Counted from the first letter of the stretch, positions 6,606-15,763 are shown. The stretch is DNA of 44,016 nucleotides from T3SED10-260 sp035363255 (GCA_035363255.1 DAOSES010000020.1:1-44016), one strand, 5' to 3'. Numbers and translations: made by a program. Notes: generated from the letters alone by a model not told the origin.

Positions 6606-9338
6606 TCAGCTCTTGATATATTCAATATTGATGAGTTGATACAAAGCATTCCAGTTGATCCGAGCTTCAAAACCTTCGGCTACAAATCGCAAAGGCACAA
6701 AGGTTCGATTTTGTACAATTCGTGGGGCTGCATCCAGGGTGATGTTTTTCCGGATTCCCTTTTTTTCAACAACTGCCTGGGTTTTACCAATCCAAAGAAT
6801 CAAGCGAATATCTTTTTGCGAGATTGTCACGCTCTGATCGCGATCGTTCCATGAAACCTGGGCTCCAAAGGACTCTGAGATGAATCGTATGGGGACCATA
6901 GTGCGTCCCTGATTGATAAATGAAGGCGCATCCATCGTCACATTCTTTCCATTGACATAGGCGGTAGATTCACCTATCTTGAGCTGAATAGAGATAATGC
7001 TTGAAGAAAGCACGTTGGATCTCAAACGAATGAATTGAGCATTCCCTTTTTGTGCGACAAGCAACAAAGGAGTATCATAGGAAGTAAGAGATACATCGGT
7101 TTGGTATCGTCCTTTTTCATCCAGTTCAAGGTAAAACTCTTTTCCCATACTGGATAATGAAAGTCTCTCAGCATTGGTGGCTCCTGAAAGGGTGGTTACA
7201 GCTCTCGGAACAGTCTGTCCTGATATAAGATTTCGATCAATAAACAAGCCATTGGAGGAAATTTGCACCTTGGCATCAAAGCTTTTCGAAGGGATAGGAT
7301 GTCCCGTAGGGTCAAACAACAAGGCACGCTGAATAGTAATGTTTGAATTTCCCTCTCGAATAGCTCTAAATGGCACGCTCAATAAATGCCCTTCTCCTGA
7401 GACTCCGCGTTGAAATTTGAGCCGTGAACAAGATATGCCAATAACCCCTGCACTTATGATCGATATGTTCACTTTTGGAATGACTCCATCCATGGAGAGA
7501 TAGGGTCCAAGAAGGATATTGCGGTTGTTCAAACTCAGAAGAGCTTCGTTATATGCCAACTCAATATAGACTGCATCTACATTTTGAGCTTTTCGAATAT
7601 CCACATCCAGGGAGAAATCAGCATTACGACGCACATGAGTTTGTGGTTGATTGATATAGATTTGGGGAGAGTTTTCCCAGGGAAGTATAAGAAAATTTAA
7701 TACCTGGTAGAAGGTCTTGCCTGGAGAAAGAAATTGAACAGTAATGCTATAGTTGCTTGGAAAAAGGTTGTTTGGCATCACCATTCTCATTTTAATAGTG
7801 CCCCTGGTTTGCACATTGTCGGGATAAAAAAACACTGTAAAAAGATCATCACGATAATCAATCGGAACTGCTTTTACAGTAAAGTTACTTCCTGCCTTCG
7901 ATTGGACGATAAAATCAAACTCAAGTGCATCCCCCAGATTGATTGTTTTGAAAGTTTGATCGACCGTTACAGAAAAATCAGGAATGCTTGACTTGCTGAT
8001 AAGACCCATTGCAGGATCCCCGTAAAGATTGAATGAATAAAAGTTTTGGAAATCTTTCGCACCGAAGGTCATGTACTCGGTAGCGCTCTCTTCTATAGCA
8101 TGATACAGCGACTCCCCAAGGGTTTGGTTTCGAAGAAGGAGGTTTCGAACAATCATGTACATTAAGGTCTGATTCCCGCCATCATTGATATTGCGCCAGG
8201 CTTCAGCATACCAATTGATAGAGGTGCCTCCAATAAAAGCAGAAAATCCAGCATTAATGGCAGCTTTACCTATATTATCCTGTCCTGGGGTGAGGGGTGA
8301 ACAACTACCAGTTACGAAAATTCCCTTGCTTTTCATGGGAAGCTTGAAAGAAGCGAGATTTAATACTTCTGCCTGGATGATCTCATTTTTATCAGGACGA
8401 TTGTTTCGGTTAGTGTCTGACTGCCAGATTTTCGTTTCCAATGCTTGGTAGGTTCCGTGTCCGTTCCATACCACTAGATCGTAGCTATTGGTAGTTAAAA
8501 GGTTTTCGAAATTGAGCTTTCTTAGGGAAAAATCAGCAGAGTATAGCGAGGGGGAAACTCCAGATTTTTCATAGATTCGATGTATTTTATAACCTGACGA
8601 AACTAGTAAGTCGCGATACAAAGCATCAGTGAGAGTAGCCCCATCTGTTTTGGCTTTGGCTCTATTGCCATCGGACATTTCTTCCTGCTGATAAGACAAG
8701 ATGGAAGAAGACAGCAAAGCAGTTCGAATTTTGGTGCTTCGCTCAAAATCCAGGATATTATTGACCATTTTACTAACATCAGCTGCCTGATCGAAAGGTA
8801 TACGCCCCACGTAAACCTGAGGCATTAAATTGATTGCGTGGTTTTTTTGATACTCACCTGAAAAACTATTTCGATCGGAGTCATAATCCGATGCAAGGTC
8901 AGAATAATAGATGTCGCTCCAGGTTTTGCCAGGTTCACTTTGGCTTTCCTTCCGCTGAAATGAGGGATACAGATCTTTATAGGGCACCAGCGTCTCAGAT
9001 CCAACGATGAGTAAATATTTGAGATTCCAGACTGCATATCTGGATTCCAGGTAGCTTCGAATTCTATCAGCTGAGAAGGTGCCTGGGTAGTTCCGGATGA
9101 TATCTTCAGGATTCACAATTTCCACATTGAACCCCTGAGCTCTCCGGTACAAAACAAGAGGCATCACTGCTTTTGAAAGAGTGTTGTTTGCAAGCACCAG
9201 ATAATCGACCGAAGCTACCGTAGTGTTAAAATCATAGGCATAGCTTTTATATAGACTCAGAGGAAAAGCAAAAGATAATATGCAACAAAGCAATGCAATC
9301 CCTATCCTGAAAAAAGCAAAAAAACCTTTATTCAGCAT
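6606..9338 (-). CDS. Secreted gingipain-like (C25) cysteine protease with cohesin-like and CuAO_N1 domains
   Basis: A 910-residue exported protein. Order: signal peptide (hydrophobic run ending near residue 35); C25 peptidase-like domain (about 40-450) with the histidine in VVWNGHGTY (His about 294) and the cysteine in FVTGSCSPLT (Cys about 346), ending in YSFNLYGDPAMGL; an Ig-like/CARDB-type section (about 455-560); a cohesin-like domain (about 565-695; AVYIELAYNEALL, SGEGHLLSVPFRA); a short beta module; and a C-terminal CuAO_N1 domain (about 785-910) with two GRTMVPIRFISE-type repeats. It probably acts at the cell surface. Start: ATG at 9338 with a weak AGTGGG; a GTG at 9347 is possible. 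Substrate, dockerin partner and anchoring mode are unknown. Confidence 0.88.
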   Translation of the reverse strand: MLNKGFFAFFRIGIALLCCILSFAFPLSLYKSYAYDFNTTVASVDYLVLANNTLSKAVMPLVLYRRAQGFNVEIVNPEDIIRNYPGTFSADRIRSYLESRYAVWNLKYLLIVGSETLVPYKDLYPSFQRKESQSEPGKTWSDIYYSDLASDYDSDRNSFSGEYQKNHAINLMPQVYVGRIPFDQAADVSKMVNNILDFERSTKIRTALLSSSILSYQQEEMSDGNRAKAKTDGATLTDALYRDLLVSSGYKIHRIYEKSGVSPSLYSADFSLRKLNFENLLTTNSYDLVVWNGHGTYQALETKIWQSDTNRNNRPDKNEIIQAEVLNLASFKLPMKSKGIFVTGSCSPLTPGQDNIGKAAINAGFSAFIGGTSINWYAEAWRNINDGGNQTLMYMIVRNLLLRNQTLGESLYHAIEESATEYMTFGAKDFQNFYSFNLYGDPAMGLISKSSIPDFSVTVDQTFKTINLGDALEFDFIVQSKAGSNFTVKAVPIDYRDDLFTVFFYPDNVQTRGTIKMRMVMPNNLFPSNYSITVQFLSPGKTFYQVLNFLILPWENSPQIYINQPQTHVRRNADFSLDVDIRKAQNVDAVYIELAYNEALLSLNNRNILLGPYLSMDGVIPKVNISIISAGVIGISCSRLKFQRGVSGEGHLLSVPFRAIREGNSNITIQRALLFDPTGHPIPSKSFDAKVQISSNGLFIDRNLISGQTVPRAVTTLSGATNAERLSLSSMGKEFYLELDEKGRYQTDVSLTSYDTPLLLVAQKGNAQFIRLRSNVLSSSIISIQLKIGESTAYVNGKNVTMDAPSFINQGRTMVPIRFISESFGAQVSWNDRDQSVTISQKDIRLILWIGKTQAVVEKKGIRKNITLDAAPRIVQNRTFVPLRFVAEGFEARINWNALYQLINIEYIKS

Positions 9339-9443
9339 CTTTCCCACTTTCTATATATATTCTACCTTAATAAATATACTCATATATTAAATTGGTTGGA
9401 AATATTTTTTTTATAATATATCTCGTTGAAAAAAAGAGGAGCT

Positions 9444-10637
9444 ATGGTAGCATTGGATAGCATGAAAAAACATTTTATTGCATATGTACCTTTACTTTGC
9501 GTTTTCATCTTTTTCTTTTCCAACCTCTCTGCATTTGCTTTAGAGGAAGATATTCCCTCAAGACCAGTGGAAGATTCAGCTTTGGTCCAATACATACCTG
9601 CATTAGTGCTCAATGTTCGTGATATTACCCCTGAGCAGGAAGATGAAGGAGACCTGATCCCCGGAGAAACTATAAAACGCCTTTGGGTACAGCTTTTATC
9701 TGGTCAATACAAAGGTAAGCGGATATTTATTGAGCATCGCTCTGGTGGAACCTGGGGAAAAATGGCGTTCCCAGGCTATAATTTCGACCACTTACAGCCC
9801 GGAGACAAGATATTACTGCATGTATCCTTTGATGAAAATGGCATCAAATCAGCCAATATCGACAATCACCTGCGATCCCCCCTGCTTTTTCGCTTGCTAG
9901 CTCTGTTTGTGTTGATTATGATTGTCATTGCAGGCTTGAAAGGGGTAAAAGCTCTATTAGCTCTTGTATTAACAGGGCTTGGTATTGTCTATATTCTGCT
10001 TCCCTTGATATTGAAAGGTTACAGCCCCATTTTGCTTGCCACACTACTCTCTATCGCTATTGCCTTGTTAACCTTCCTGCTACTGAATGGTTGGTCGAAA
10101 AAAACCCTGGCTGCGATGGCTGGCACTACAGGAGGCTTCATCATTGCAGGTACTTTATCCTATATCTCAGGCAAGATGGTAAATTTGAGTGGTTTTGACA
10201 GCGAAGAAGCTACCATGTTGCGTTTTATTCCTCAAACCATCAGCTTCAATTTTCAGGGTATTTTGTTTGCGGGTATTATCATAGGAGCCCTGGGAGCTAT
10301 CATGGATGTGGCTATGTCAATTGCCTCCTCTATGGATGAACTCCACCAACAACACCCTTTAATTAAATTTAAAGATCATGTCCGATCGGGTATCAATATT
10401 GGAAAAGATATCATTGGCACCATGTCCAACACCTTGATTCTGGCTTACACAGGAAGCTCCATTCCTCTGATGCTCTTGTTTGTGGCTTATCAAATGCCCA
10501 TCATACGAGTCATCAACCTGGACATCATCGCCACTGAATGCGTTCGAGCACTGAGTGGTACCATCGGACTTGCCGTTACCATCCCCATCACCGTACTCTG
10601 TTCCGCCCTCCTTTACCCAAAATCCCCCAGCAATTAA
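9444..10637 (+). CDS. YibE/F family membrane protein
   Basis: About 397 residues. A signal-like N-terminal helix is followed by an extracytoplasmic beta-rich region (about 45-130; VLNVRD ... GKRIFIEHRSGG ... LQPGDKILLHVS) and then seven or eight transmembrane helices. The membrane core has the YibE/F hallmarks GIIIGALGAIMDVAMSIASSMDEL and GKDIIGTMSNTLILAYTGSSIPLMLL. The family is widespread and suspected to be a transporter, but no substrate is established. The start is uncertain: GAGGAG lies only 2 bases before the ATG at 9444; TTG at 9453 or ATG at 9462 are alternatives. A TATAAT at 9412-9417 may be the -10 element. It is divergent from the C25 protease. Confidence 0.87.
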   Translation: MVALDSMKKHFIAYVPLLCVFIFFFSNLSAFALEEDIPSRPVEDSALVQYIPALVLNVRDITPEQEDEGDLIPGETIKRLWVQLLSGQYKGKRIFIEHRSGGTWGKMAFPGYNFDHLQPGDKILLHVSFDENGIKSANIDNHLRSPLLFRLLALFVLIMIVIAGLKGVKALLALVLTGLGIVYILLPLILKGYSPILLATLLSIAIALLTFLLLNGWSKKTLAAMAGTTGGFIIAGTLSYISGKMVNLSGFDSEEATMLRFIPQTISFNFQGILFAGIIIGALGAIMDVAMSIASSMDELHQQHPLIKFKDHVRSGINIGKDIIGTMSNTLILAYTGSSIPLMLLFVAYQMPIIRVINLDIIATECVRALSGTIGLAVTIPITVLCSALLYPKSPSN

Positions 10638-10725
10638 CAATCGGGGACGGTTCTTTTTTGTTACAACTATTTTTTTGACTTTTTTGTTGGGCAACATGTT
10701 TTTTGTTGCATAGGAGTGATGTGAT

Positions 10726-11154
10726 ATGCCTTTTAGGATGATTATTATTGCCAATGATGAAGACTTGAAAAAAGCATATGCTATCCGCACTGAAGTATTT
10801 GTGCAAGAACAAAAGGTTCCCCTCGAGCTGGAAATGGACGCTGACGATCACCGAGCTGTTCACATTCTAGGGAGTGTGGATGGTGAAGCAGTGGCCTGTG
10901 GAAGAATAGTTATGGACCAGGAGCATGCCCACATTGGAAGGGTCGCAGTTAAAAAAGACCATCGTGGAAAAGGCTTGGGTAAGAAGTTGATGCTATACAT
11001 GATAAAAGTATGCCAGGATCTAGGATCCAGGGATATTATCTTGCATTCCCAGGTACAAGCGATACCTTTTTATGCATCCCTTGGCTTTCACGCTTACGGT
11101 GATACTTTTCTTGACGCTGGCATCGAGCATCGCGCTATGAAGATGGAGCTATGA
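10726..11154 (+). CDS. GNAT family N-acetyltransferase (YjcF/ElaA type)
   Basis: A 142-residue single-domain GNAT enzyme. The acetyl-CoA-binding motif A is seen as IGRVAVKKDHRGKGLGKKLM (about 74-93), followed by a motif B-like AIPFYASLGFHAYGD, and it ends with the ElaA/YjcF-like IEHRAMKMEL. The N-terminal IRTEVFVQEQKVPLELEMD segment is typical of this subfamily. The acceptor substrate is unknown. An AGGAG lies 10 bases before the ATG; a second in-frame ATG is four codons on. The gene stands alone and converges with the CuAO_N1 protein downstream. Confidence 0.9.
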   Translation: MPFRMIIIANDEDLKKAYAIRTEVFVQEQKVPLELEMDADDHRAVHILGSVDGEAVACGRIVMDQEHAHIGRVAVKKDHRGKGLGKKLMLYMIKVCQDLGSRDIILHSQVQAIPFYASLGFHAYGDTFLDAGIEHRAMKMEL

Positions 11155-11192
11155 TATTAAAGCAAACCCAAAGGAGGACTTGAAAAATCTCC

Positions 11193-12191
11193 CTAAAAAC
11201 TCTGCTTTATCACAACTTCCTGGGCTTTTGCGTTCCATTCCACCTGAGCCCCTAAGGATTCCGATAGAATCCTGACTGGAACCATCACTCGGTGATTGCG
11301 AATTTCTACTGCAGGCGCATCAGCAAAAGTCACACCGTTTTTTTCCATACGCTTTTCCAGTACATAAAACACAATACGGTTTTTATCCAACTCGTATATT
11401 ACTTCTTCTGTCAAACCACTCTCAGGATTGCTTTTGAAGTCAATAAAAGCGCCCATAGCCTCTCCCACAAACCTAAAAGGCACAAAGGTGCGTTGGTTTG
11501 AGATATAGGCAGGCGTATCCAGAAATCTTGTATCCTTGTTAACCTCAACACTCTGTTGGCCTATACTTAGTTTAATCTCCACCAAGGGAGAGCTTTTTAC
11601 CCACTCGTAGATGTAAATCCACTGAAAACTCCCACCCTGTTGAACAATATTAACTAAAAACTGTATCTTGGATGACTTGGCAGAATCCAGATCTCCCAAG
11701 CGCGGGATTGAGTTGGTTTGAGTCGTTGATTTACTTTGTCTTAGTTTGGTCTGTTCGTCCATACCCAGATTCAGCATGCCAAAATCCACCCCATATGGAT
11801 CACAGCAAGAGGCATTGAATGCCTGAAACTTCATCCCCAGGGTAGAAGAATACTCATTAGAAACGCTCCATTCCTGGATTAGTCCACTTATCTTGGATCT
11901 CCATTGTATTCCAGGGGGCAATATTCGGGGCGGAGGAGTCCAGCTCCAATCCAAAGTGGCTGAGGTTTTGTTTTCACTCATCCCCACCTGCACCATCCCA
12001 TCACGACCGCTGAGAGATAGCTCCACGGGAGATTGGTCATACCTATCCTCAAGAGTCTTGATCTCCACCTGTTTCCAGTGACCAGGATAGCTTTTTGCTT
12101 CTACGTTTTTAAAAAATGGATTAGCCGAATAAGGCATAAAATTTACTAAGAACACCGCCAAAACGCATATTGCAAGCACTACTTTTTTCAT
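11193..12191 (-). CDS. Secreted CuAO_N1 (stalk) domain protein
   Basis: About 332 residues. The N-terminus is a signal peptide (MKKVVLAICVLAVFLVNFMPY). The middle (about 40-205) is a beta-rich region that I do not recognise, with a CC pair in NASCCDPYG. The C-terminal third is a CuAO_N1 domain with two characteristic repeats, NQRTFVPFRFVGEAMGA and NHRVMVPVRILSESLGAQVEW. This domain is common on secreted Bacillota proteins and is thought to be a surface-binding module rather than an enzyme. Start: ATG at 12191 with GGGAGG six bases upstream; a TTG two codons earlier overlaps that site. The role is unknown. Confidence 0.85.
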   Translation of the reverse strand: MKKVVLAICVLAVFLVNFMPYSANPFFKNVEAKSYPGHWKQVEIKTLEDRYDQSPVELSLSGRDGMVQVGMSENKTSATLDWSWTPPPRILPPGIQWRSKISGLIQEWSVSNEYSSTLGMKFQAFNASCCDPYGVDFGMLNLGMDEQTKLRQSKSTTQTNSIPRLGDLDSAKSSKIQFLVNIVQQGGSFQWIYIYEWVKSSPLVEIKLSIGQQSVEVNKDTRFLDTPAYISNQRTFVPFRFVGEAMGAFIDFKSNPESGLTEEVIYELDKNRIVFYVLEKRMEKNGVTFADAPAVEIRNHRVMVPVRILSESLGAQVEWNAKAQEVVIKQSF

Positions 12192-12347
12192 TTGCAACCT
12201 CCCAGCTTAGCTTGACCATACTCATTTTACTGCGATTTGACATTTTTAGTTCATTTAATCTGTTTTACAAGCTTGGATACTGTGGCATAATTTTGTCCTG
12301 GAAGCTTTGGGTAAATACAGAGATCAAGGCTAAAGGAGGTTGATACT

Positions 12348-13577
12348 ATGGAGATTAGAAAAATACAGGAAAACGATCTGGAAGCTTATGCTCGTTTGCA
12401 GTTAAGAGCCTATCCTTCCATCAGAATAGGCTCAGAAGCCGAATGGAACTCCTATTTAGAGCGAAACAAACAAATGCTTGATAGTGCTGAGTGCACCCTA
12501 TATGGTTATTTTCAAGAAAACACTCTCCTGGGATCCCTGATCTTATATCACTACCAGATAAATTATCTCGGTACCTGGCTACCCATCAAAGGAATCGGCA
12601 GTGTAGCGGTGGATCTTCTTCATAAAAGAGAGGGGATCTGTAAAACCATGATCACCTGGGCAGAGGAAGAAATTAAAAAAGAAGCAGTGTCGCTGGCTTT
12701 TTTGTTCCCATTTCGCCCTGATTTTTATGTCCCTTTGGGATATGGCTATGGACCCATGCTTTTTCAATATACCCTGGATCCTGCAGTTCTTCCCCCTCAG
12801 GGCGACAAGTCCAGGCTCATGTATCTTAGCAAGGAAGACATCCCCCGGATTCAGGATTTTGAAAATACCATGGACGCTTCCTTTCATGGTTACGTAAAAA
12901 AACAGGATAGAGAAATTAATGATTACTTTCATCGCATCAGCTTTCAAAAAATTGGCTACTTTGAACAAAATAAGCTCGAGGGTTGGATGGCATTTAACAC
13001 TCAAAACCCAGATCCCAAAAATTTCCTTCGAAGTCATTTGTACATTTACGAATGGTGGTGTAAATCGCTCTGCGCAAAACAGGCTTTTCTATCCTTTCTC
13101 CATTCTCAAAAGGATCAATATGAGCAAATCGTTTATAGTACAGTTGATCCAAGTCTCATGCATTTGGCCAAAGACCCACGATCCGACAAACAAAAAATGC
13201 TTCCACCCTTTATCAGTCATCCCGTGGGGCAAGTTTCCACCAGCATTTTTTATTCCGTTATTCAGCCTCAGAAGATATTTGAACTCCTTCTGCGTCATAA
13301 AGGCTTGGAAAAACACCCCCCTTTCCATTGGGAAATCACCCGACCCCTGCCTGAATCGCATCTGGAAATAGTCGAATGGCCCTTTGAGCCAATAGAGGAT
13401 AGTAAAAGCGCTTGTATCCGAACAAATCAAGCCATTGCATCGTCGCTGATGATGGGTTCGTTGAGTCTTCGCCAGGCAGTATCCTGGAAACTGGCAGAAG
13501 TGACACCAGAGCAGAGCCTGGAAGACTTGGATAAAGCGCTAAGCCTCCCCACCCCCCATGGGACCCCCAATTGCTGA
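12348..13577 (+). CDS. Eis-like GNAT family acetyltransferase
   Basis: A 409-residue protein with the three-part layout of the Eis family: N-terminal GNAT (residues about 1-150, with GIGSVAVDLLHKREGICKTMI for acetyl-CoA binding and FYVPLGYGYG), a second degenerate GNAT domain, and a C-terminal sterol-carrier-like domain (about 295-405, ending SLSLRQAVSWKLAEV). Mycobacterial Eis acetylates aminoglycosides; Bacillota homologues are mostly uncharacterised, so no resistance role should be assumed. An excellent AAGGAGG precedes the ATG. It is the first gene of a three-gene run with a methyltransferase and an SDR-like protein. Confidence 0.88.
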   Translation: MEIRKIQENDLEAYARLQLRAYPSIRIGSEAEWNSYLERNKQMLDSAECTLYGYFQENTLLGSLILYHYQINYLGTWLPIKGIGSVAVDLLHKREGICKTMITWAEEEIKKEAVSLAFLFPFRPDFYVPLGYGYGPMLFQYTLDPAVLPPQGDKSRLMYLSKEDIPRIQDFENTMDASFHGYVKKQDREINDYFHRISFQKIGYFEQNKLEGWMAFNTQNPDPKNFLRSHLYIYEWWCKSLCAKQAFLSFLHSQKDQYEQIVYSTVDPSLMHLAKDPRSDKQKMLPPFISHPVGQVSTSIFYSVIQPQKIFELLLRHKGLEKHPPFHWEITRPLPESHLEIVEWPFEPIEDSKSACIRTNQAIASSLMMGSLSLRQAVSWKLAEVTPEQSLEDLDKALSLPTPHGTPNC

Positions 13578-13578
13578 C

Positions 13579-14334
13579 ATGGAAATACCACGCAATATTT
13601 TCCGCCTTTATTCGGATTTGTCCTGGCTATGGCCGATGTGGGAAGATCATGCAATTGATTATGCGCCTTACAACGAATATGTCGTCCAACTGATAGCGAA
13701 ATATGCTGCCCGATCGGTGAATTCCTTGCTGGATATCAGTTGTGGTGGAGGGAAAAACATCTTTCACCTCAAAAGACACTATCAAGTTACAGGCTTGGAT
13801 TTAAGCTCGGATATGCTCAAACTCGCCACCAAGCTCAATCCGGAAGCCACCTTCGTGCAAGCGGATATGAGAGCTTACTCCCTGGGCAAGACCTTTGATG
13901 CGATCCTGGTGGATGACGGAGTCAACCATCTGATCACCAAAGAAGACCTGGGGCAAACCCTGTCTACCGCATACCAACACCTAAATCCAGGAGGTGTTTT
14001 AATCCTGACTCCGGATGCAACTGAAGAAACTTTCCATTTAGTCGAGGGGTCTATCAGCCCTGCCTGCAAGAAGTATCAGCCTCAGGGGATGGACATTATG
14101 TTTGTGGAACATAGCTTTGATCCTGATCCTGGTCAGACCTTCTACGAAAGCGCCATGGTGTATCTGATACGCGAAAATGGCAAGATACGACTCGAATGCG
14201 AAAGTTTTACCCTCGGCTTATTTTCTATATCAACATGGGAAGAGCTCTTCACTCAAGCGGGTTTTGCCTTTCATCGGGAAGCCTATCAAGAAAAACACAA
14301 CGAATATTTAACGTTTGTAGGAGTGAAGGAGTAG
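13579..14334 (+). CDS. Class I SAM-dependent methyltransferase
   Basis: About 251 residues with a Rossmann-type methyltransferase core: motif I LLDISCGGGKN (about 52-62), the acidic end of strand 2 in VTGLDLSSDMLKLA, ATFVQADMRAY, and the motif IV region DAILVDDGVNHL. Conventional motif I would read D-x-G-x-G-x-G; here it is D-I-S-C-G-G-G, a mild variant. The substrate is unknown. Start: ATG at 13579 lies one base after the eis-like stop; ATG at 13558 (overlapping) is also possible, and neither has a good ribosome binding site, so translation is likely coupled. Confidence 0.88.
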   Translation: MEIPRNIFRLYSDLSWLWPMWEDHAIDYAPYNEYVVQLIAKYAARSVNSLLDISCGGGKNIFHLKRHYQVTGLDLSSDMLKLATKLNPEATFVQADMRAYSLGKTFDAILVDDGVNHLITKEDLGQTLSTAYQHLNPGGVLILTPDATEETFHLVEGSISPACKKYQPQGMDIMFVEHSFDPDPGQTFYESAMVYLIRENGKIRLECESFTLGLFSISTWEELFTQAGFAFHREAYQEKHNEYLTFVGVKE

Positions 14335-14336
14335 CC

Positions 14337-15242
14337 ATGGAGGTAGCATTGACAGGAGCCTTTTCTTACACTGGAAGGTATATTGCACAAAGGTTGCTTG
14401 CTGAAGGAATAAAGATACGAGCCTTGACCAATCACCCCAAGCTGGAACTCTTCCCCCAACATTCATTACCCGTTTTTCCTTTGCAATTTCAAGAAGAAGA
14501 CTCGATGATCGATGCCTTAAAAGGTACTGATATTCTTATCAATACCTACTGGATTCGCTATCCCCACAAAGAACTCTCTCACGAAAATGCTGCTCAAAAC
14601 ATCCAATTTCTTGTCCAGTGCGCCAAAAAAGCTGGAGTTAGACAAATCATCCATCTTAGCGTTAGTAATCCATCAGAAAATAGCAAGCTTAGCTATTATA
14701 AAGGCAAATCTCAGGCTGAAAACATGATAAAAAACAGTGGTTTGTCTTACCTTATCTTAAGACCCACCCTGGTTTTTGGCTTGGAAGACATCCTCATCAA
14801 CAACATTGCATGGTTATTGCGTGCTTTTCCCTTTTTCGTCCTGCCCAAGCCCATGGATTATTCGGTCCAGCCTATACATGCTGGGGATGTGGCGGATATC
14901 GTATTTGAGCATTTACTTTGTAAAGAATCCAAAACCATCGATGCCGTAGGGCAAGAAACCTATCGAATGGACGAGTTGGTACGAATGATTTCTCGAGCCA
15001 TAGGACACCCCAGACCTGTGCTGCTTTGGCCTAAGACCTTATCCCAGGCTTGCATTCACTTGCTTAGTCTGATCCTGAGAGATAGAGTCCTGACAGGGGA
15101 AGAACTCCAGGGCTTAATGGACAATTTGTTAATCTCCTCTGAGCAAGCCAGAGGCAAAACTTCATTTAAGCAGTGGTTGCATCAACATGGTTCGCAACTT
15201 GGCAAATCTTATACCAATGATTTTAAAAGGTATTATTTGTAA
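14337..15242 (+). CDS. NAD(P)-binding atypical short-chain dehydrogenase/NmrA-like protein
   Basis: A 301-residue protein beginning with an NAD(P)-binding motif of the atypical SDR type, TGAFSYTGRYIA (Gly-x-x-x-x-x-Gly spacing like T-G-A/G-x-G-x-x-G), then DILINTYWIRYP, IHLSVSNPSENS, YYKGKSQAENMIKNSGLSYLILRPTLVFG and a C-terminal region with YSVQPIHAGDVADI. It resembles the NDUFA9/NmrA-like extended group, whose members are often sensors or reductases of unknown substrate. ATG at 14337 has AAGGAG five bases upstream and starts two bases after the methyltransferase stop; an open frame extends upstream but overlaps that gene. Confidence 0.87.
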   Translation: MEVALTGAFSYTGRYIAQRLLAEGIKIRALTNHPKLELFPQHSLPVFPLQFQEEDSMIDALKGTDILINTYWIRYPHKELSHENAAQNIQFLVQCAKKAGVRQIIHLSVSNPSENSKLSYYKGKSQAENMIKNSGLSYLILRPTLVFGLEDILINNIAWLLRAFPFFVLPKPMDYSVQPIHAGDVADIVFEHLLCKESKTIDAVGQETYRMDELVRMISRAIGHPRPVLLWPKTLSQACIHLLSLILRDRVLTGEELQGLMDNLLISSEQARGKTSFKQWLHQHGSQLGKSYTNDFKRYYL

Positions 15243-15251
15243 GTTGCTGAT

Positions 15252-15293
15252 TATCTCCGCTGGAGTAAAGATATCTTTTTTGGGGATAAGAGG
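15252..15293 (+). repeat. Direct repeat, copy 1, left of the XRE-ImmA module
   Basis: A stretch of about 42 bases containing CTGGAGTAAAGA and GGATAAG is repeated with a few changes at 16472-16511. This copy starts nine bases after the SDR stop codon. Together the copies bracket the two-gene XRE-ImmA module. Confidence 0.6.
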
Positions 15294-15335
15294 TAAATTC
15301 ACCAAAGAATAATACTCAATAAAACCTTCTATTTC

Positions 15336-15372
15336 TTGACAAAAAACAATATGTTGTAATAATTATACAACA
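15336..15372 (+). promoter_or_regulatory. Promoter and operator palindrome of the XRE-ImmA operon
   Basis: TTGACA (15336-15341) is a perfect -35 element. The -10 region (ATAATT/TAATTA, 15359-15365) falls exactly in the centre of an inverted repeat with perfect arms TGTTGTA (15352-15358) and TACAACA (15366-15372). An XRE regulator bound here would block RNA polymerase, so autorepression by the first gene is the simple inference. AAGGAGG follows, before the ATG at 15389. Confidence 0.7.
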
Positions 15373-15388
15373 ATAAGGAGGTAATGCG

Positions 15389-15763
15389 ATGTTTGGTGAG
15401 TTTATTAAAGAAAGAAGACAAAAGTTGGGATACACCTTAAGAGAGTTTTGCAAAAAACACCAACTCGACCCAGGTAATTGGTCCCGTTTAGAACGTGGTT
15501 TGTCCAAGCCCCCTCAAAATGACAAAATTCTTAATGAATATGCATCCTATCTTGAAATCGAGCATGACTCTGCAGAGTACAGAGATTTGCTTGACCTTGC
15601 TGAATTTGAACAAGGCAAAATCCCTCGTGACCTGTTGAAGGACAATGAGCTAAAAAACTTATTGCCCCTTTTCTTTCGTACGGTCAGAGAGACACGCCCT
15701 ACAGAGGAAGACTTGATTGGAATCATTGAGGCTGTAAGATCACAATATGAGTCAGAAAACTGA
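15389..15763 (+). CDS. XRE-family helix-turn-helix regulator
   Basis: A 124-residue protein with an N-terminal HTH_XRE domain (about 1-60: FIKERRQKLGYTLREFCKKHQLDPGNWSRLERG) and a helical tail. It is the first gene of a two-gene unit with an ImmA/IrrE-like metallopeptidase, which overlaps its 3' end by 17 bases. This pairing is known from phage and ICE repressor systems (ImmR/ImmA) and from toxin-antitoxin-like pairs of the COG2856 group. A palindrome over its own promoter fits autorepression relieved by the peptidase, by analogy. Start: strong GGAGG eight bases upstream. Confidence 0.88.
   Translation: MFGEFIKERRQKLGYTLREFCKKHQLDPGNWSRLERGLSKPPQNDKILNEYASYLEIEHDSAEYRDLLDLAEFEQGKIPRDLLKDNELKNLLPLFFRTVRETRPTEEDLIGIIEAVRSQYESEN

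Noticed and set aside
12579..13037. 152-codon minus-strand frame inside the Eis-like gene
   Set aside because: It is antisense to a well-supported gene with a strong ribosome binding site; its composition is that of a mirrored frame.
12348..13577. Aminoglycoside resistance gene
   Set aside because: Only the Eis-like fold is visible; Bacillota homologues have not generally been tied to resistance.
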